In this document: in pieces, positions 51,299 through 64,000 of the stretch
Layout: each line of letters begins with the position of its first letter
Position numbering within the stretch: position 1 is the stretch's first letter
Assembly (NCBI GenBank): GCA_003993805.1
Contig: RSEF01000001.1
Span: 72,648,102 to 72,712,101 of the forward strand
DNA from: Himantopus leucocephalus
Lineage: Eukaryota > Chordata > Aves > Charadriiformes > Recurvirostridae
Direction of reading: 5' to 3'
Length of the DNA stretch: 64,000 nt
Made by a program: the position numbers and the translations under genes
The notes under the pieces: generated by a model
The model's database searches: none
Told to the model about the DNA's origin: nothing
What the model saw: only the letters and a program-made list of their open reading frames with translations

Positions 51299-54200
51299 GA
51301 AGAAATACTAGGAGACTACATAGTCCAATGCTGAGCCGTGAAGCAACATTGGTATGCCTAGCCCATCCTGGGAAGATAGCTGTGAGAAGACTACATCATC
51401 AAATGCATGCACCACCCCTACCTCAGCCTAATACAAGAGAATGAAAGATACAGTGCAGTCAGACAGTTCAGATAAAAACCATTTCATAAATTCATCAATG
51501 GTTCTTCACTAGAAAGCCATCTGATGCTACTAGCGTTAAGTCAACCACTCTCTCATTTTCTTCTGACTGCTAGCTGGACTAAGATCCTCATTGTTCCCAG
51601 AGAAAATGGAGTTTAAACACCATCATCTCTAACGCTGTCCACTATCTCACCCAGAAACTCTCCTCACCCTTTCCTTCAAGCCCTGAAGGTAGTATTTGAA
51701 AGCTCAGTATGAATTATAATGATCTTTTTGGTCACGTTACTTCTACCAACCTCCTGCAACTTCAACAGCAGACACACTGAATTTTCACAGCCTTTCTTCC
51801 TGCAATTTCAGGTTACAGAAGGAAGTGATAGCTGAACAGAAATGAATGAAACAAAAATTCTGCTTTTCATTTCGCAGAGTTACATTTGATTTCAGCAGTA
51901 TAACCATTAGGAGTGATTGCTGTCATCAACAGGAAGACACCTGCATCCGACAGTCTACAAAGAGCACTTACTCATCTGGACCACAATTACCTAGAATACA
52001 GTAGCATTAAATAAATGGCAGTGTAAAATATGTTATAAATTTTTATTATTTTATTTAAACTTACATGAAGCCTTTGATGACAAATAATTAAGGCTTAAAA
52101 AAAATCACTGTCTTACATTATCTCTTCAAATAGTCTATTTCTATTGCTTCACTAAATTGTAATGTAATGTTAAGGTAATCCCATACTATGATGGGACACA
52201 ATATAGCAAAGTCTGTATTCTAACAGGTTTCAGATTCAGCTATTAAACAGTCACTCTATTCCATAACAAGTAGAGAGTTTAGTAAGTTGTGACATTCATA
52301 CCTGGAAGCTACAGGACAGAGACAGAGCACCCCAGAACAGATTTTTAACTCGGTCCTACATGATCCAAAACAAACAATCTCCAAAACGCATCCACTCTTC
52401 AACTCAGAGAGGTTAGCACATTTAAGACACTCAGTTGTCAAACCAAAGGCATCTACATTTGTGATTTATCAAAAGTGATGCTAAAAATGGATATATATAC
52501 TTCAGCTGACTCAACACAACACACAAGCAGTGGAAGACTGCCAAACTGACCATGGGTGTATTCCTCTGAACACAATACACATCCTGTACATTTACTACCT
52601 CCCTCTAAAGCAGCAGCTGGCAGCTAGAAACACCTATGTTGCTTATTGAATGCAGGGAAAGACTGCTCAACATTTTATTTTAAAAAGGAAAACTCAACCA
52701 TTTTGTTTTCACCATGAGCTCAGGAAACACTGAAGAAATAGCTAAAAGACTCTACTCAAAGTTATTTAGACTATGAGGACACTGTAAACCACAAGAAGCC
52801 TTCCTGTCTTCCTCAGCAATCTCTCTGAGATTTGAGGGATTATGTTGTTTAGATTTGGGAGCAGAAAGATCTGAGAAGTTCTCTCAGGATACACAGGAAG
52901 CCTACGTAAGTACAGTACACGACGGCAAACATTCTTGCTGTTTTCCCTTCCCTCTTTGACAGCGTATACCTTCACTGACTATTGAAACTAAAGTCTGCCA
53001 AAGATCGTATTAAGACTACTAACCTCTAACCCCAAATAAGCATAAATGTTATGTGTTTTCAGAGGAATTTTTCCATGTTCACACCACAGTCTATCCCATT
53101 TCCAGGGGACTAATAAAACAATAGCCATGTTTGATTATATTCAGTTCCTTTGTGGGTTTTTTTTTTAAATAAACAACCAAAATGAACGAGTATTCCCTTT
53201 TTAGACTTTGTTGCTCATACACTATGTCACAGCTAAGGGACAAAGCCTCAGGTATTCTGGAAACAGTGGCTTTACAGAATTTTAGACTCACCAACTCAAC
53301 ATCCAATTTTGGTAGAATAGCCAATAAAAAAAAAAAAAAGGCAAACTCCTTGAAACAAAGAATTCTTATAACAAAAACTGAAGCTCATCCAGCCCATCAT
53401 TTGGCTCACAAGTTTGCAAGCAAGAAAACTAAAGGAAAAGAGGAGCTGCTAGACAACGCTGACATGCACATAGGCACAGAAGTTTGTTTCTATTTCACAG
53501 AAGGGGGTGGTGGGGGTGGTGTTTGTTTGCTTGGCTTTTAAGTCTATAAACAAGCCAGGCCCTGCAGAGTTGTTATTAATCATGTTCAAATCACATCAGG
53601 TTGCCAACATCTGATTGTCCTTACACTTGTACGTTCTGTACATGTCCCTCTGAATTAAAATGGTAAATCATATTCATCAGCAGTGGCAGCACACATGACT
53701 TCTTCATGCAGCGAGAGCCAAGTAAACTGGAAATAGCTCAGAGCTAAACAAACACAAAAGCTCTTTACTCTAAGCTTACTTCATGCCAAAACTTTCACGC
53801 TATCTACATTACTATTCAGCAAATACACACTGGATTTTTTTTTTAATTCGTTTTTAAACACAGAAGTGTTTAGGTGATCAATGGCCTTAAAAAAAAATAA
53901 AAAAAAAAAAAAAAANTACCCACTTTCATTTGGTTCCCCCTCCCTTTACTGCAGAGTCTGAACAGCTGCCCTGCATTTTACCAAGTCCGTGGCCACATAC
54001 ACCCATGACTCTGACTCACCACTTTAGAGTGCAAACATTGCTACTTATTCTTTAGCTGCTTCCTAATCTTTTCATGGTTTAGGACATCCTCATCGTGACT
54101 TTGAAATCAGTTGCACATGGAAAGACATAGTGCAACCAGAAGAGCTCCATGTTCTACACTCACACCTTTAAAAAATAATAATAAAAAAGCCTTTACAAAC

Positions 54201-55310
54201 CACCAAAAAAAAACCCCAAAACCAAACAAACCACGGGTCAGCTTTGCCGGTTCCAAGGATTCCTTTGATCTTTTCTGTACAGGACTCAAACATATTTATG
54301 GCACTGCAATATGCCCTAGGCATTTGTCAGAATAGACTGTTGAGCCTTTCTATCAACCACCATGATTGACTGGAGGGGGGTGGTAGTGGTGGAAATGATT
54401 AATTTTTACATCTTCCAGAACTATTTGTCTTATGATGATATTCTCATAAAAGACTTTCAAAGCAGATGCCTGAAGTTGGGCAATCAATTCAAAAAACAAG
54501 CCACTGAATACCCAGCTATAACAGGCTTATATTTGCTGCTCCCATTTGAGGAATCTGCTTTTGCAAGATCTGGATCCTAAAGCACATTATCATCTTATCT
54601 GGCATTCTGTTATGTACCTGGACACCTAGAAGTAAAAGTGAAAATTGACCATTCAAGAAGAAATTTTGTATTAAGTCTAAAGTTCCTTCAGGACAGACGA
54701 TCACAGTAACTAAAAGACCAAGGAAAATGTCTCAAGATATAATATTATATGTTACATGATATATTCAGTCAGTACATAATTGAATAACTTCCTTACAAAA
54801 TGAAGATGTGGAAAGCAGAGGAGGGGGAATAAAGTCTTCCACAGGAGAAAAGTTCTTGCAGCTAAGGTGCTGGACTAGAGAGCATAAACCACGACCACAA
54901 CACTCGCATGGTTTCTTTTGCAGAAGTTTGTGTTTCTTTCTTTTCTGTAGGAGGCAAACACAACTACTTCATCTGTCTTAGATAAAACAGCAGCCAATGA
55001 CAAAGACATCTCAGTAAGGGCTTCTTCAGTGCAGCCCCTCCCATAATACATACTCTTATTGTCTTACAGCTGTAAGACAGTGACTGTCCTAAGCATTAGA
55101 GCATATTATTAAATTAAGAACAAAAAAAAAAAGAAAAGAGAAGGAAAACTTCAATATGCTTTGGGCCATTTATATTTCCAGCTAAGCATTCAGGCACCTA
55201 CACTCTTACAGGAACATTTGCAGATCACGACAGCCAATCCAACATATGTTGTCAGACCTCATCTGATCCAAGCCACTCTCTCCCCTACCTCAGTTCAGAC
55301 AGTAACCTAG

Positions 55311-56190
55311 TTTTGAAGGAACCTCTAAGGTCACCTGGTCCATCCAATGCCCTTGTCAGAGTAGGGCCAGCTGAGATCAAGTTGCTCTAGGCCTTGGCAG
55401 TTGAGTTGCAAGTGCCTCCAAGGATGGAGATCCCACAGGCCCTCTGCGCACCTCTTCCAGTGTTTGACCACCCTGATGCCAAATTTTTCTTCCCCTGATG
55501 TGTAGTTGGAATTTCTTTTGTTGCAGTTGCATCTGTAGCCTTTTGTGCTAACACTGTGGTTCTCTGCAGAGAGTCTGTCTCCGTCATCTCCATACCCCCC
55601 CATTAGTTGACAGAAAATAGTAATAAGTTACTCCACAGATGTCTCTTCTGGAAAAACCTTGTACTGTCAGGCTCTTATGTCATATAAATCAGCCCCAATC
55701 ACCTCAGTCAACTGGACTTGCTCCAGTTCATCAGCATCTTCCTTCCAGGGAGCCCAGAACTGGACACAATACTCTAGATATGTTTGACAGGTGCAGAACC
55801 TTCACTGAAAGACTTGCTTTTCTTGACCTGCTGCAGTTGGTCCTGTTTCACCACAAGGGCACACTGCCCGCTCACATTCCACTTCCTCATCAGCTCCCCA
55901 TATCCTTTTCTGCAGCACTGCTGTCCAACCACCAGCCTGTACTATTGCATTGAGATTTTCCAGCCCAGATACCAAAACTTTAATTTGCCCATGATGAACT
56001 GCAAGAGGTTTCTCTCAATCCATTTTTCCAGCCTGACAAAGTCCTCCTGAAAAGCATCCCTATCCTATCCATATCAAATGCTCCCCACCCCATTTAGCGT
56101 TATCCACAAGCTTGCTGAAGATGCCCTTCTTTCCATTGTCCAGGTAGTTAATGACAATATGGAACAGTATCAACCCCGGTATTAACACAG
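55311..56190 (-). mobile_element. CR1 LINE fragment, 3' part, degraded
   Basis: Read on the plus strand, the sequence follows the reverse complement of the avian CR1 3' region block by block: AAGGAACCTCTAAGGTCACC at the left edge, then CTCTTCCAGTGTTTGACCACC, CCAGAACTGGACACAATACT, GACCTGCTGCAGT, GCACACTGCCCGCTCA, CTCAATCCATTTTTCCAGCC, CCACAAGCTTGCTGAAGATG and GGAACAGTATCAACCCCGGT. The element therefore lies on the minus strand. It spans the end of the reverse transcriptase frame and the 3' UTR, is 5'-truncated and carries many substitutions and indels, so it is an old, inactive copy. Open frames crossing it (for example 55331-55603 minus) are relics or chance. The right border is approximate. 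Confidence 0.88.
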
Positions 56191-59100
56191 GAAAAAGGAA
56201 TTCCTCTCCTTTCCCCATCTTTCAGGCAATAACTGTAATTTGACTGCCCTATCAATTGACCAGTGTCCCCCAGAGGACTACCAAAATTGCTTTTGGAGCC
56301 AGAGCCATCGCCAGAATCGCTGCCTGACCATTTTGTCCCTACCCAAAGGGCAACATTCCAAAACTTAAGTAAAACAGGATGAGGAGGCTCCTCCTCCAAG
56401 CTCAAATACCACAATTTAACACTGTTCGAATTGCTTTACTCTAAGAATAATTTAAAGTACCACAAGAATGTCATCAGTAACTGTTACTCATTATCTTTCT
56501 TCATCTGCTGAGTTTCAAGTGCTTTAAGTTTTTCCCTGCCCTGAACTGTTTGTGTACGTGACAGAAAGAAAACATAAACAAGAAAAAGCCAAGAAGAACT
56601 CTGCAAAATTGTTTTGGTGGGTTTCTTTCCCAAAAGGTCCTTTGAAGAGTTTTAGGGTTGAATAACTCCATAGAAGGGAAAGAATTTTTTACATTTTAGT
56701 GTATGAAGGCATGGCACAACTATTTGTATAAACATAAATGGACATACTAAATGTCAGAGTAACACATTAGGTTTGGGTCCTATGGCTTTTATTCAAAGGG
56801 AGGGTTGGGATTAGGAAGAAGCAGGAAAGCATAAATAACAACAATATCAATTTATCATTATTCACAGAAAATAAGCTTGCAGACAATTTCCATGGATAAA
56901 GAACACCACATGTGTCATCAATTTGGAAACTAACAATACTCACAGCTGCTAAAATATCCCATAAAACAATGCAGTTCATACCTCAGAAAAAACTAATTTG
57001 GAGTCTTTTTCACTCGTCTGGAATTTTTACTTATGTGTAACTATTAATTCCCAAATAGTTTATTTAGGGTAGAGAAGAATAGCTTACAGGAGTACTCTGG
57101 GGAAACAGATTAAGCTTAGACAAGAGATCGTTGATTATCAAGACCATACCACAGAAAACATGCAAAAGTTAGTTTAATAAACCCTTTGATTCAGAAAGGT
57201 GGCTTCATCTTCTGAGATAGATGAGCTCCGTTAAAAATTAGAATGGAACACAGGACACATTAAACCTTTTCAAAAAAGAAAGCTCACCACACCACTGTGT
57301 CCTCCTCACATTCAAGTGCACAGTTTACAAACATCTGCATTTGTCTTAGAGATGCTTTGAACCAAGACAACAGAAAGCTATCCATGACAAGTCTGGGAAA
57401 CGCTCTAATCCAAACAGGAATCAATGAAGGAATTACTCTATTATATCCTACATGGAAAATTTAAAATGTCAGAAACTCCATGACAAAAGAGAACAAGTCT
57501 GATAGTAAGCTACTGAATTACATTAAGAAATCTAAGTTCAAATTCTCCGGCTCTGCAATGAATTTCTTGTCCTCAACACATTCCTTAATTCTCCATGCAG
57601 ACTTCTGTGTGGGTAACGATAGCATTAATAATCCCACTGACTAGGAATCTACAAGGAGGAAACAATCATTTATTACTTGAGGCTGTGCAGATATTTATAA
57701 AGCAAGAAAAATGAAGATGCAGTTCTGGATGGCACCCATGGTGTTTTTAAGTAGCCACATGAGAGAAGGGGGGGAAGGGGGGGGAATGACCCAGGAATCA
57801 AAATAAAAATCAGATTTTGTTCTAATATGGCATGGAGAAAACTGCTTTCCCATTACAGGACAAACAACTGCCATCAACTGCCTGACACAAAAGGGTAGAG
57901 GAAAACAACAGGAAAACTTGCCAGCTGGGAAAGCAGCAGTCAACTGCCAAGGATCATTTTAGGGCTGCAGCTGCTTGTCTCTGCCAAGTTTAAAGAGTTA
58001 GCTGTTCTAAAAGTGTATTTGAAAAATGCCACTAGGGAGTTTAAGTACTGACCTTGTAAGGAAAAATTCCATGGAGAAGAGAGCGAATTTCCAGGATACC
58101 AGGGATTTGGTTAAAAGTCATCTCGCGATTTCCCAGGTTCAGCATCAAAACAGCTATTCCAAAAATGCAACCAATGTTGCTTTTCTCCTGCTCACATCCC
58201 TACCCGCAGAGTTGCCAGTCTCCCATGTGCCCATCTGAATTCAGTTCTGCACATCCCACTCCAAAGGGAACAACTTCTAGACTGAGAATGTTGCTACTAC
58301 TATATCATCGCAAATCTATTTTTACCGGGTGATGCATGGTGCTTCTGGGAAGACAGCAGATATAAAATTTCTCTCAGTATTTTAAGATTGTTCATATACA
58401 GGGCTCTCAGCAATGCTCTCTTGAGATCTTTTAAAGAAGCACTGGTGACAAGCATACTTCAAAGCATTTTAGGACTTAAAAGGGCTAAATCTAGTAAAAA
58501 ATAACCCAAGAAAAAGTATCAAGGTTTTCCCCACATAACAGTGTGCTTGCAACTAAACTATAAAGTATGACTTCTTCCAGAATTTTTTTTTTTTAAGCAG
58601 TCTGTATGGCATAGTATTGATATCAAAAGTAATGTGAAGGATGATAAAAATCACCTCTGTGATATTTCTGAGAACTTAACAGCAACGCCCTCAGATGATG
58701 AAGGAGGAAGTAATGTAAAGGTGCCTAAATCAACAAAAAAAAGCAATTAATTATATAACATCTGCACTTAGGTTTCTAATGTATCACATACAGCATCAGC
58801 TGGAAAAAGCGTATCAAAGACAGGTGCAGGAAGAAACCCAGATCCACAAACACAGCGCCATGTCCTTTAACATCCCCAGAACCAGCTGACACTTATTTTA
58901 ACCACTCAAGACAACCAGGAAACATTTATTCCAGCCATAAACTTTTAGCCAGAAGTTCTGCTACCCATTCTCTTGAATCAGAAGCAACTGAATGATATAA
59001 AATTTACAAGTTTTGAGGGAACAGAAAGATGTAATTTTGTTCCTCTGTAGTTACACGGGTGACCAGTACCCAACATGGGTGAGGAGCTACTCTGGACTGA

Positions 59101-59582
59101 AAGTGATTATTTGGTAGAAGACTACATGACTATCATCAGGTATTGTTATAAAAGCTTAAATATCTATGTAACAAGCATGATAAAAAGTAGAAGCCACAAA
59201 CGTTACACTAAAAAAAAAAGGGCAGGATTCTACTGCTACCCAACAGTTCATTATTTTATAGCATTCCCCTCTACCATTATCACAACAGAAGCAATTCAGT
59301 CCTGGTTACTGTATTTCACTGCTGTTTCAGAGCGATCACTTTCAGTGACAGCCAGACAAATCTCTAAGGCAGTATACACTTCCTGCTGAAAGAGCAGTCA
59401 GCCAGCCATTTACTTTTCTCTTTACGGAACAAACTGGCCCACGAAACAGGAACCTCAAAATCCTACTTCAGCCTCAAGAATCTTATGTAGGGACACAGAA
59501 GGGGAGAGAAAAACTAAAGACAGAACAGGACACCAAAGAGGTTTGTCCTAAGTACAGAGTGGCTTGACTACATTCAAGAGCA

Positions 59583-59626
<44 letters not shown>

Positions 59627-62600
59627 CCCCCAACATTCACACTGTACTAGTCAGTTACAAAATGCCTTCTTAACAAAAGATATGTTTCTTAGCCAATCCT
59701 TTCCTCTGGTACACATGCATGTACAACAATGATATTTAGAAGTTCAAGTGTCAAGAGGATAAAAGTTCAAAGAATCTATCAAGTTTAGAGTTATTTATGA
59801 GACACTCACTGTATGGAGCTCCAGAGGTATGAAGATAAGAATACGTATCTGGAATACATTCAAAATAAAGAAGGAAGTTTTAAAAATAAACCTAATTGCA
59901 CACACTGACATTAGACCACCAGTTTCATTTTGACTATTACAGGGAGATAAAGTATTATCGAAAAACATGTACTTTTTTTTTTTAATTAAAACTGGACACA
60001 AGTCAATTTTCAGAAAGGAACAAGCTGTTCTCTGAGATACCTAGGTGATCACTGGGAACCTCCGCTACGTTAAGACTATATTTCACCAGAACTGACTGGC
60101 ATTGCAGTTGCAATGCTGTGTACCACAGTCTTTCTGCTCCACAAATCTCACGGTTGAAGTGCAGTCTGATACAAAAAAATGACCGTGAGCTATTTCTAGG
60201 CTATGTCAGGATCCTGAAGCCAAGAAGAAAAATTCATAGGAAGACCACATAACATAGTAGTAGGCAAAAGAGTACAGGGCTAGGACTTACTGAACTATGG
60301 CAGACAACTCAAACAAAAGGACTTCCAGTAGTCCCTGGAGGGAACAGTAACTTTTAAGCCAGCCAGTGCCTTATACAAAGCAACGGCTGGCAAGCCCTGA
60401 ACCAGATCATTAAAGAAATCAGAAGTCAAGAAAGAAAAAAAAAGAAAAAAAAAAAGTAATAAAGAGCTCATGACAGAACCATCTTAGCAGACTGACCTTT
60501 CTGGAAAGGATGCCACCAGTAGGATTGGAGGGCCATTGGCTGCACAGAAGGAGCAGGCTGGCTGCTTTCACACCTTCTGCAATACCTTGGGGAAGGGCTC
60601 AGCAGCAGCTCAGACCAATTACGGAAACTGAAAGGTATTGAGCTGTAGGTCTAAAAACCAAACAAGCTTGGCATATTTCCCATTGTGTGTAAATCAGCTA
60701 GAAAGACAAGAATGTTAGAGCTCCGCATGATTCATTTGGGTTCTGGTAATAAACAGTGTGTAAGCACATTTAACTGATGAATTCAATCTAAGCATAACAT
60801 ATATATGTTCGCTTCCAAACCAAATTTCAAAGAAGAAAACCCACTCTATACAGAAAGAACAACTGATAGACTGTATCTTCTTACCTACTCCACTTATCTT
60901 CTCCCACGTAACCTTTTCTGTTCTTTTTTATCTGTTATTCCAATCTGCTCTACCTGAACGTGCTCGTTTCCCTTGCTGCATGCCTGTATATCAGCAGTCT
61001 CCTTCACATACACGAACACACACACATGTATTATATCCCACTTGCACTATGGCCTCCCACACTTCTTGCTCCACAGCCTGTGGAAGAAGTACGGCAAAAT
61101 CAACACTTAAGCTTCTTGCGAAGGCCTTACTGAGAAGATTGCAGATAGCACCACCCCCAATGCAGCGCAGGGCCCCTTAATTCATAACCTGCTTAAAAGC
61201 TGCACTCTGCTTTTGGAAAGAATTTGCATTTTTCCTTTTCCTCCCTTTTTCCTTCTTAAAGCACATTACAGCTGCAAACTTCAGTTAACAACTGTGGTAT
61301 TTACAGTTTTACCTGACACCATTGCAGGCCCTGAGGTCATATACCTGACTAATGCTGAAACTGAGTATTTCTGGATTCTCTCTCAAAGTTAATACAGACG
61401 TAATAGGTGCTTTTAGTAAGAATTTTGAAGTCCCCATTTGATGAAGTTTACAAATAAGTGAGTATAGGATTGGCACAAGTGGACATTTTTACAATTTTCT
61501 GAATGTAGGTGGCTTGGTTTGTCCTGGTTACTTTAGACACACAAGAAGCAGCTTAGGAACACGGGTGACACAAAACACTTCATCTAGAAACAATGATAAC
61601 TATATCAGACACTTTGTTCTTTGGATTTACAAAAGCAAAACTGAACTCCTTCTCCTCCCCCTATGCCTGGCTTCTGTAAAATGTACAGAACTGGAATTAG
61701 CAATATAATTTTAACATACTTAGTTCTAAGCAAACCTTTTTGCCTTGAAAATGGTATTTCATACTCAGCACATCAGTTCTTTCCACGTTGTTCCCAGAAC
61801 TTCTACAAGAACACAACTGCCTTGTTTAAAGCATCATTTTCTTCCCTCCTTACTTCAAAGCACACACAGCCCTGTCAAAGGAGAACAACTTCATGGTTCC
61901 ATCAAGGCAGCAGGGAGGAAGCATCTAAATCTAAGTAAGGCCTTTCATCTGTCAAACAGTACAGAGAGACCCAATATAGCTCATTTTTTAGTCATGTAAG
62001 ACTGGTGCTTTGAGTTTATGCTTTCCAAAACAAGGCCCCAGCTGCACTTCAAGTTAAATACTGTGATCAGATTTACCAGAGAGAGAAGAGGGAAAAATAA
62101 GCTTGAACTGCAAGATTCAATTTTGGTGAAGTTCAGTGTACTCAAAAACTTGACTTCCTACCCTTTCTTCTCTCCCCAGTTGTACCAGTGTAAAAGACAC
62201 TACCTCTCCTATGGCCCCCGCCTGGCTGAATTCATAACCCTCTATCTATAAGCGCAGAAGCTATCGCTTATATTGGAGTAGCGTCCACATTAAGATCAAG
62301 ATCCCACCACAGTAAGTTCAGTGCAGAAAATGTAAAGAACTGTAAACATCAGAACATAAACCATTTACAAAGAAAGCCACTGATAAATACAGGTCTAGGA
62401 CTGGTTTCAACATACCAGCAGGTCAACTCCACTAAAGTTTATGTGGGCACCTTGTAAACATCACAGCAAAGAAGTTTAAAATGTCTGTAGGACCAGGCTG
62501 GCAATCTAAAGCCCACCATTAGCACCCGTGGTCTGTCACTGCACTATCTTGCAGCTATTAAGTTAGAGCAGTCCCAACAGAAGTCACTTCCAAATAATCT

Positions 62601-64000
62601 TTTCCATTAAAATACTTGCAAGATTTTAAATGGTCATTGTTCTCAGTATTAATTGAGAATAAAAATATTTAAGATATCTGAAGCTTTTTTAAAGAACAAA
62701 AAAAAAAAAATGAAATCATACACATCAATGTAGGCTTGCAAGTGATAGACTCAGGAATCATGAACACCGCAAGCCCAGGAGTCAGCGGAAGGGACATTTT
62801 GCTTTACGTGGAGCCGCTCTGGGAGTACTGTACTATATCATGACCTTACCCAGCATGTTTATAGGCTGCTGTCAGAGTTTGGTCACTACCAAATCATGCT
62901 AATAAGCATAACAAGCAAATTTGAAGAAGCAGAATGTGGGTTTTGTACTGGCTTTTCTTGCTTGTGGCAGTGCCGCTATCTTGAATAAAACTGGTTTAAA
63001 TGATTTACTAATTTTTCATAAAAGAATTCCTGAAAGTTCTCTCTTTCCTTTACCTTGCTCCAAAAGGAAAAGCATAGTAGCTTTCCTCTTTCATGGGAAA
63101 ATGAACAACTCTCTATTTTTGGTACTTTATTCTGTAATTGTGGAACTAAATAGCATAACGCAGACCTCAGTGACATGTTCTTCATCTGAAGCCAGATTTA
63201 GAATAGCCTTAAAAGAAAGGCCACGCAAAGACTCATTTTCTAATAAAAACCCTTTCTCCATCTTTGATCCTGGCAAACTCGCTCTGACAACTAGGATAAA
63301 GAAGAGGTTACTGCCACAAGCCAACTATTCTGATCACCTCCTAGAAGTTGGCATCCCAGGAAAAAAGCAGAAAAAGAGTTCATGGGAACAAAACAAATAA
63401 AGGAGTAGACAAAATGCAAATGCAAGGGCAGTAACATGCCTGGCTACTGCACAGGCATCCCATACAGTTAATGGAATTACACGGCAATGATCTTCCTCAA
63501 AGAGGTTTTTAAGTCACTCAAAAAAGAATGTCTAAAGCTTGTCAGCTAAACACCTCGTATTTCATTTATCCTTCCACAGCAGCAAGCAGTTCACAGACTA
63601 AATGCCCCTCCTTCAAGTTATGAGATGTAAAACCCTGCTAGACTGATCTATTTAACAAAAATCAAAGCTACATTGAAAAAAAAATGTGAAAGTTGTTCTT
63701 AAAAGGCAGCTATTTGAGCTTGTAAATCCCACCAAAAAAAAAAAAACCAACCCTTTGTAATTATGGACTCACATAATGTACCCAGACATACCCCTTACAG
63801 TCCTAAGAGTCCTTCATTTTTCGTGAACTACTTCCAGCACTTTTGGAAAATAGGTTATTTATTCTTAAAGAAAGCACGCCAGTTATTCCACAGATGAGCC
63901 ATACAAGCAGAGAGTGGCTGCTGTAGCAGGTCAATAAGGCACTACACGAAGGGCAGCGTTGCTTTGCTCCCTGTTCAAAGACAGATCACAAGCACTGCCT
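56191..64000. other. Non-coding stretch at the right end, no gene recognised
   Basis: AT-rich sequence with a (TA)17 repeat, a paired G-run (57768-57784) and A-runs near 60437-60455, 62698-62710 and 63733-63746. The longest open frame (62921-63400, plus strand, 159 codons) shows no recognisable domain and is of a length expected by chance in a window of this size. Confidence 0.55.
59589..59622. repeat. (TA)17 microsatellite
   Basis: An uninterrupted run of TA dinucleotides, preceded by T5 and followed by A4C4. Confidence 0.95.

Larger units (their letters stand above)
42261..55310. other. Non-coding stretch upstream of FGD4, no gene recognised
   Basis: AT-rich sequence with a GC-richer patch at 42860-43060, homopolymers with single-N gaps (46258, 53916), two gap-flanking duplications (47991-48240, 50934-51298) and a G-rich run at 53503-53522. 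I saw no exon with splice signals and a recognisable protein on either strand. Confidence 0.55.

Noticed and set aside
56148..56414. Minus-strand open frame of 88 codons next to CR1
   Set aside because: It overlaps the degraded CR1 edge and has no recognisable protein; treated as chance.
62921..63400. Plus-strand open frame of 159 codons starting MKKQNVGFVLAFLACG
   Set aside because: It has no recognisable domain and no splice or conservation support. A frame of this length is expected about once by chance in a window of this size and composition.
42261..64000. Search for neighbouring genes expected near FGD4 in vertebrates (BICD1 upstream, DNM1L downstream)
   Set aside because: No exon of either was recognised. 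The upstream neighbour probably lies beyond 64000 and DNM1L beyond the other end.

Overview
The window is a vertebrate, almost certainly avian, nuclear genomic segment. It is AT-rich and mostly non-coding, with small exons bounded by GT/AG signals, homopolymer-associated N gaps and very few mobile elements. The one clear transposon is an old copy of the LINE family CR1 (about 55.3-56.2 kb); a sliver of a CR1 3' end lies near 36.1 kb. CR1 dominance with low repeat load is typical of birds. Nothing bacterial, viral, CRISPR-like or tRNA/rRNA-like was seen.

One protein gene is supported: the 5' end of FGD4 (frabin, a FYVE, RhoGEF and PH domain protein), on the minus strand. Four coding exons can be joined with matching phases: 28811-28826 (start exon, 16 coding bases), 14359-14523 (165 bases), 7051-7231 (181 bases) and 3584-4070 (487 bases). 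Together they encode about 283 residues: an N-terminal extension of about 90 residues, then the usual frabin N-terminus (start Met at 7142-7140), which is the actin-binding part of the protein. The exons for the DH, PH and FYVE domains are not in the window; they should lie beyond coordinate 1.

Layout: 1-3583 is partial intron 4; 4071-7050 intron 3; 7232-14358 intron 2; 14524-28810 intron 1. From 28827 to 64000 no coding exon was recognised. This 35 kb is probably a long 5' UTR intron and/or upstream flank of FGD4. It contains a GC-rich, CpG-bearing patch at 41.3-42.3 kb (a possible alternative promoter or non-coding first exon), the CR1 copy, a few microsatellites and two short duplications that flank single-N gaps and look like assembly artefacts.

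The most interesting points are the microexon start, which gives an extended frabin isoform; a frame-preserving 165-base cassette exon; and several low-complexity or assembly features. No undescribed system stands out, and most long open frames here are what chance predicts for this much sequence.
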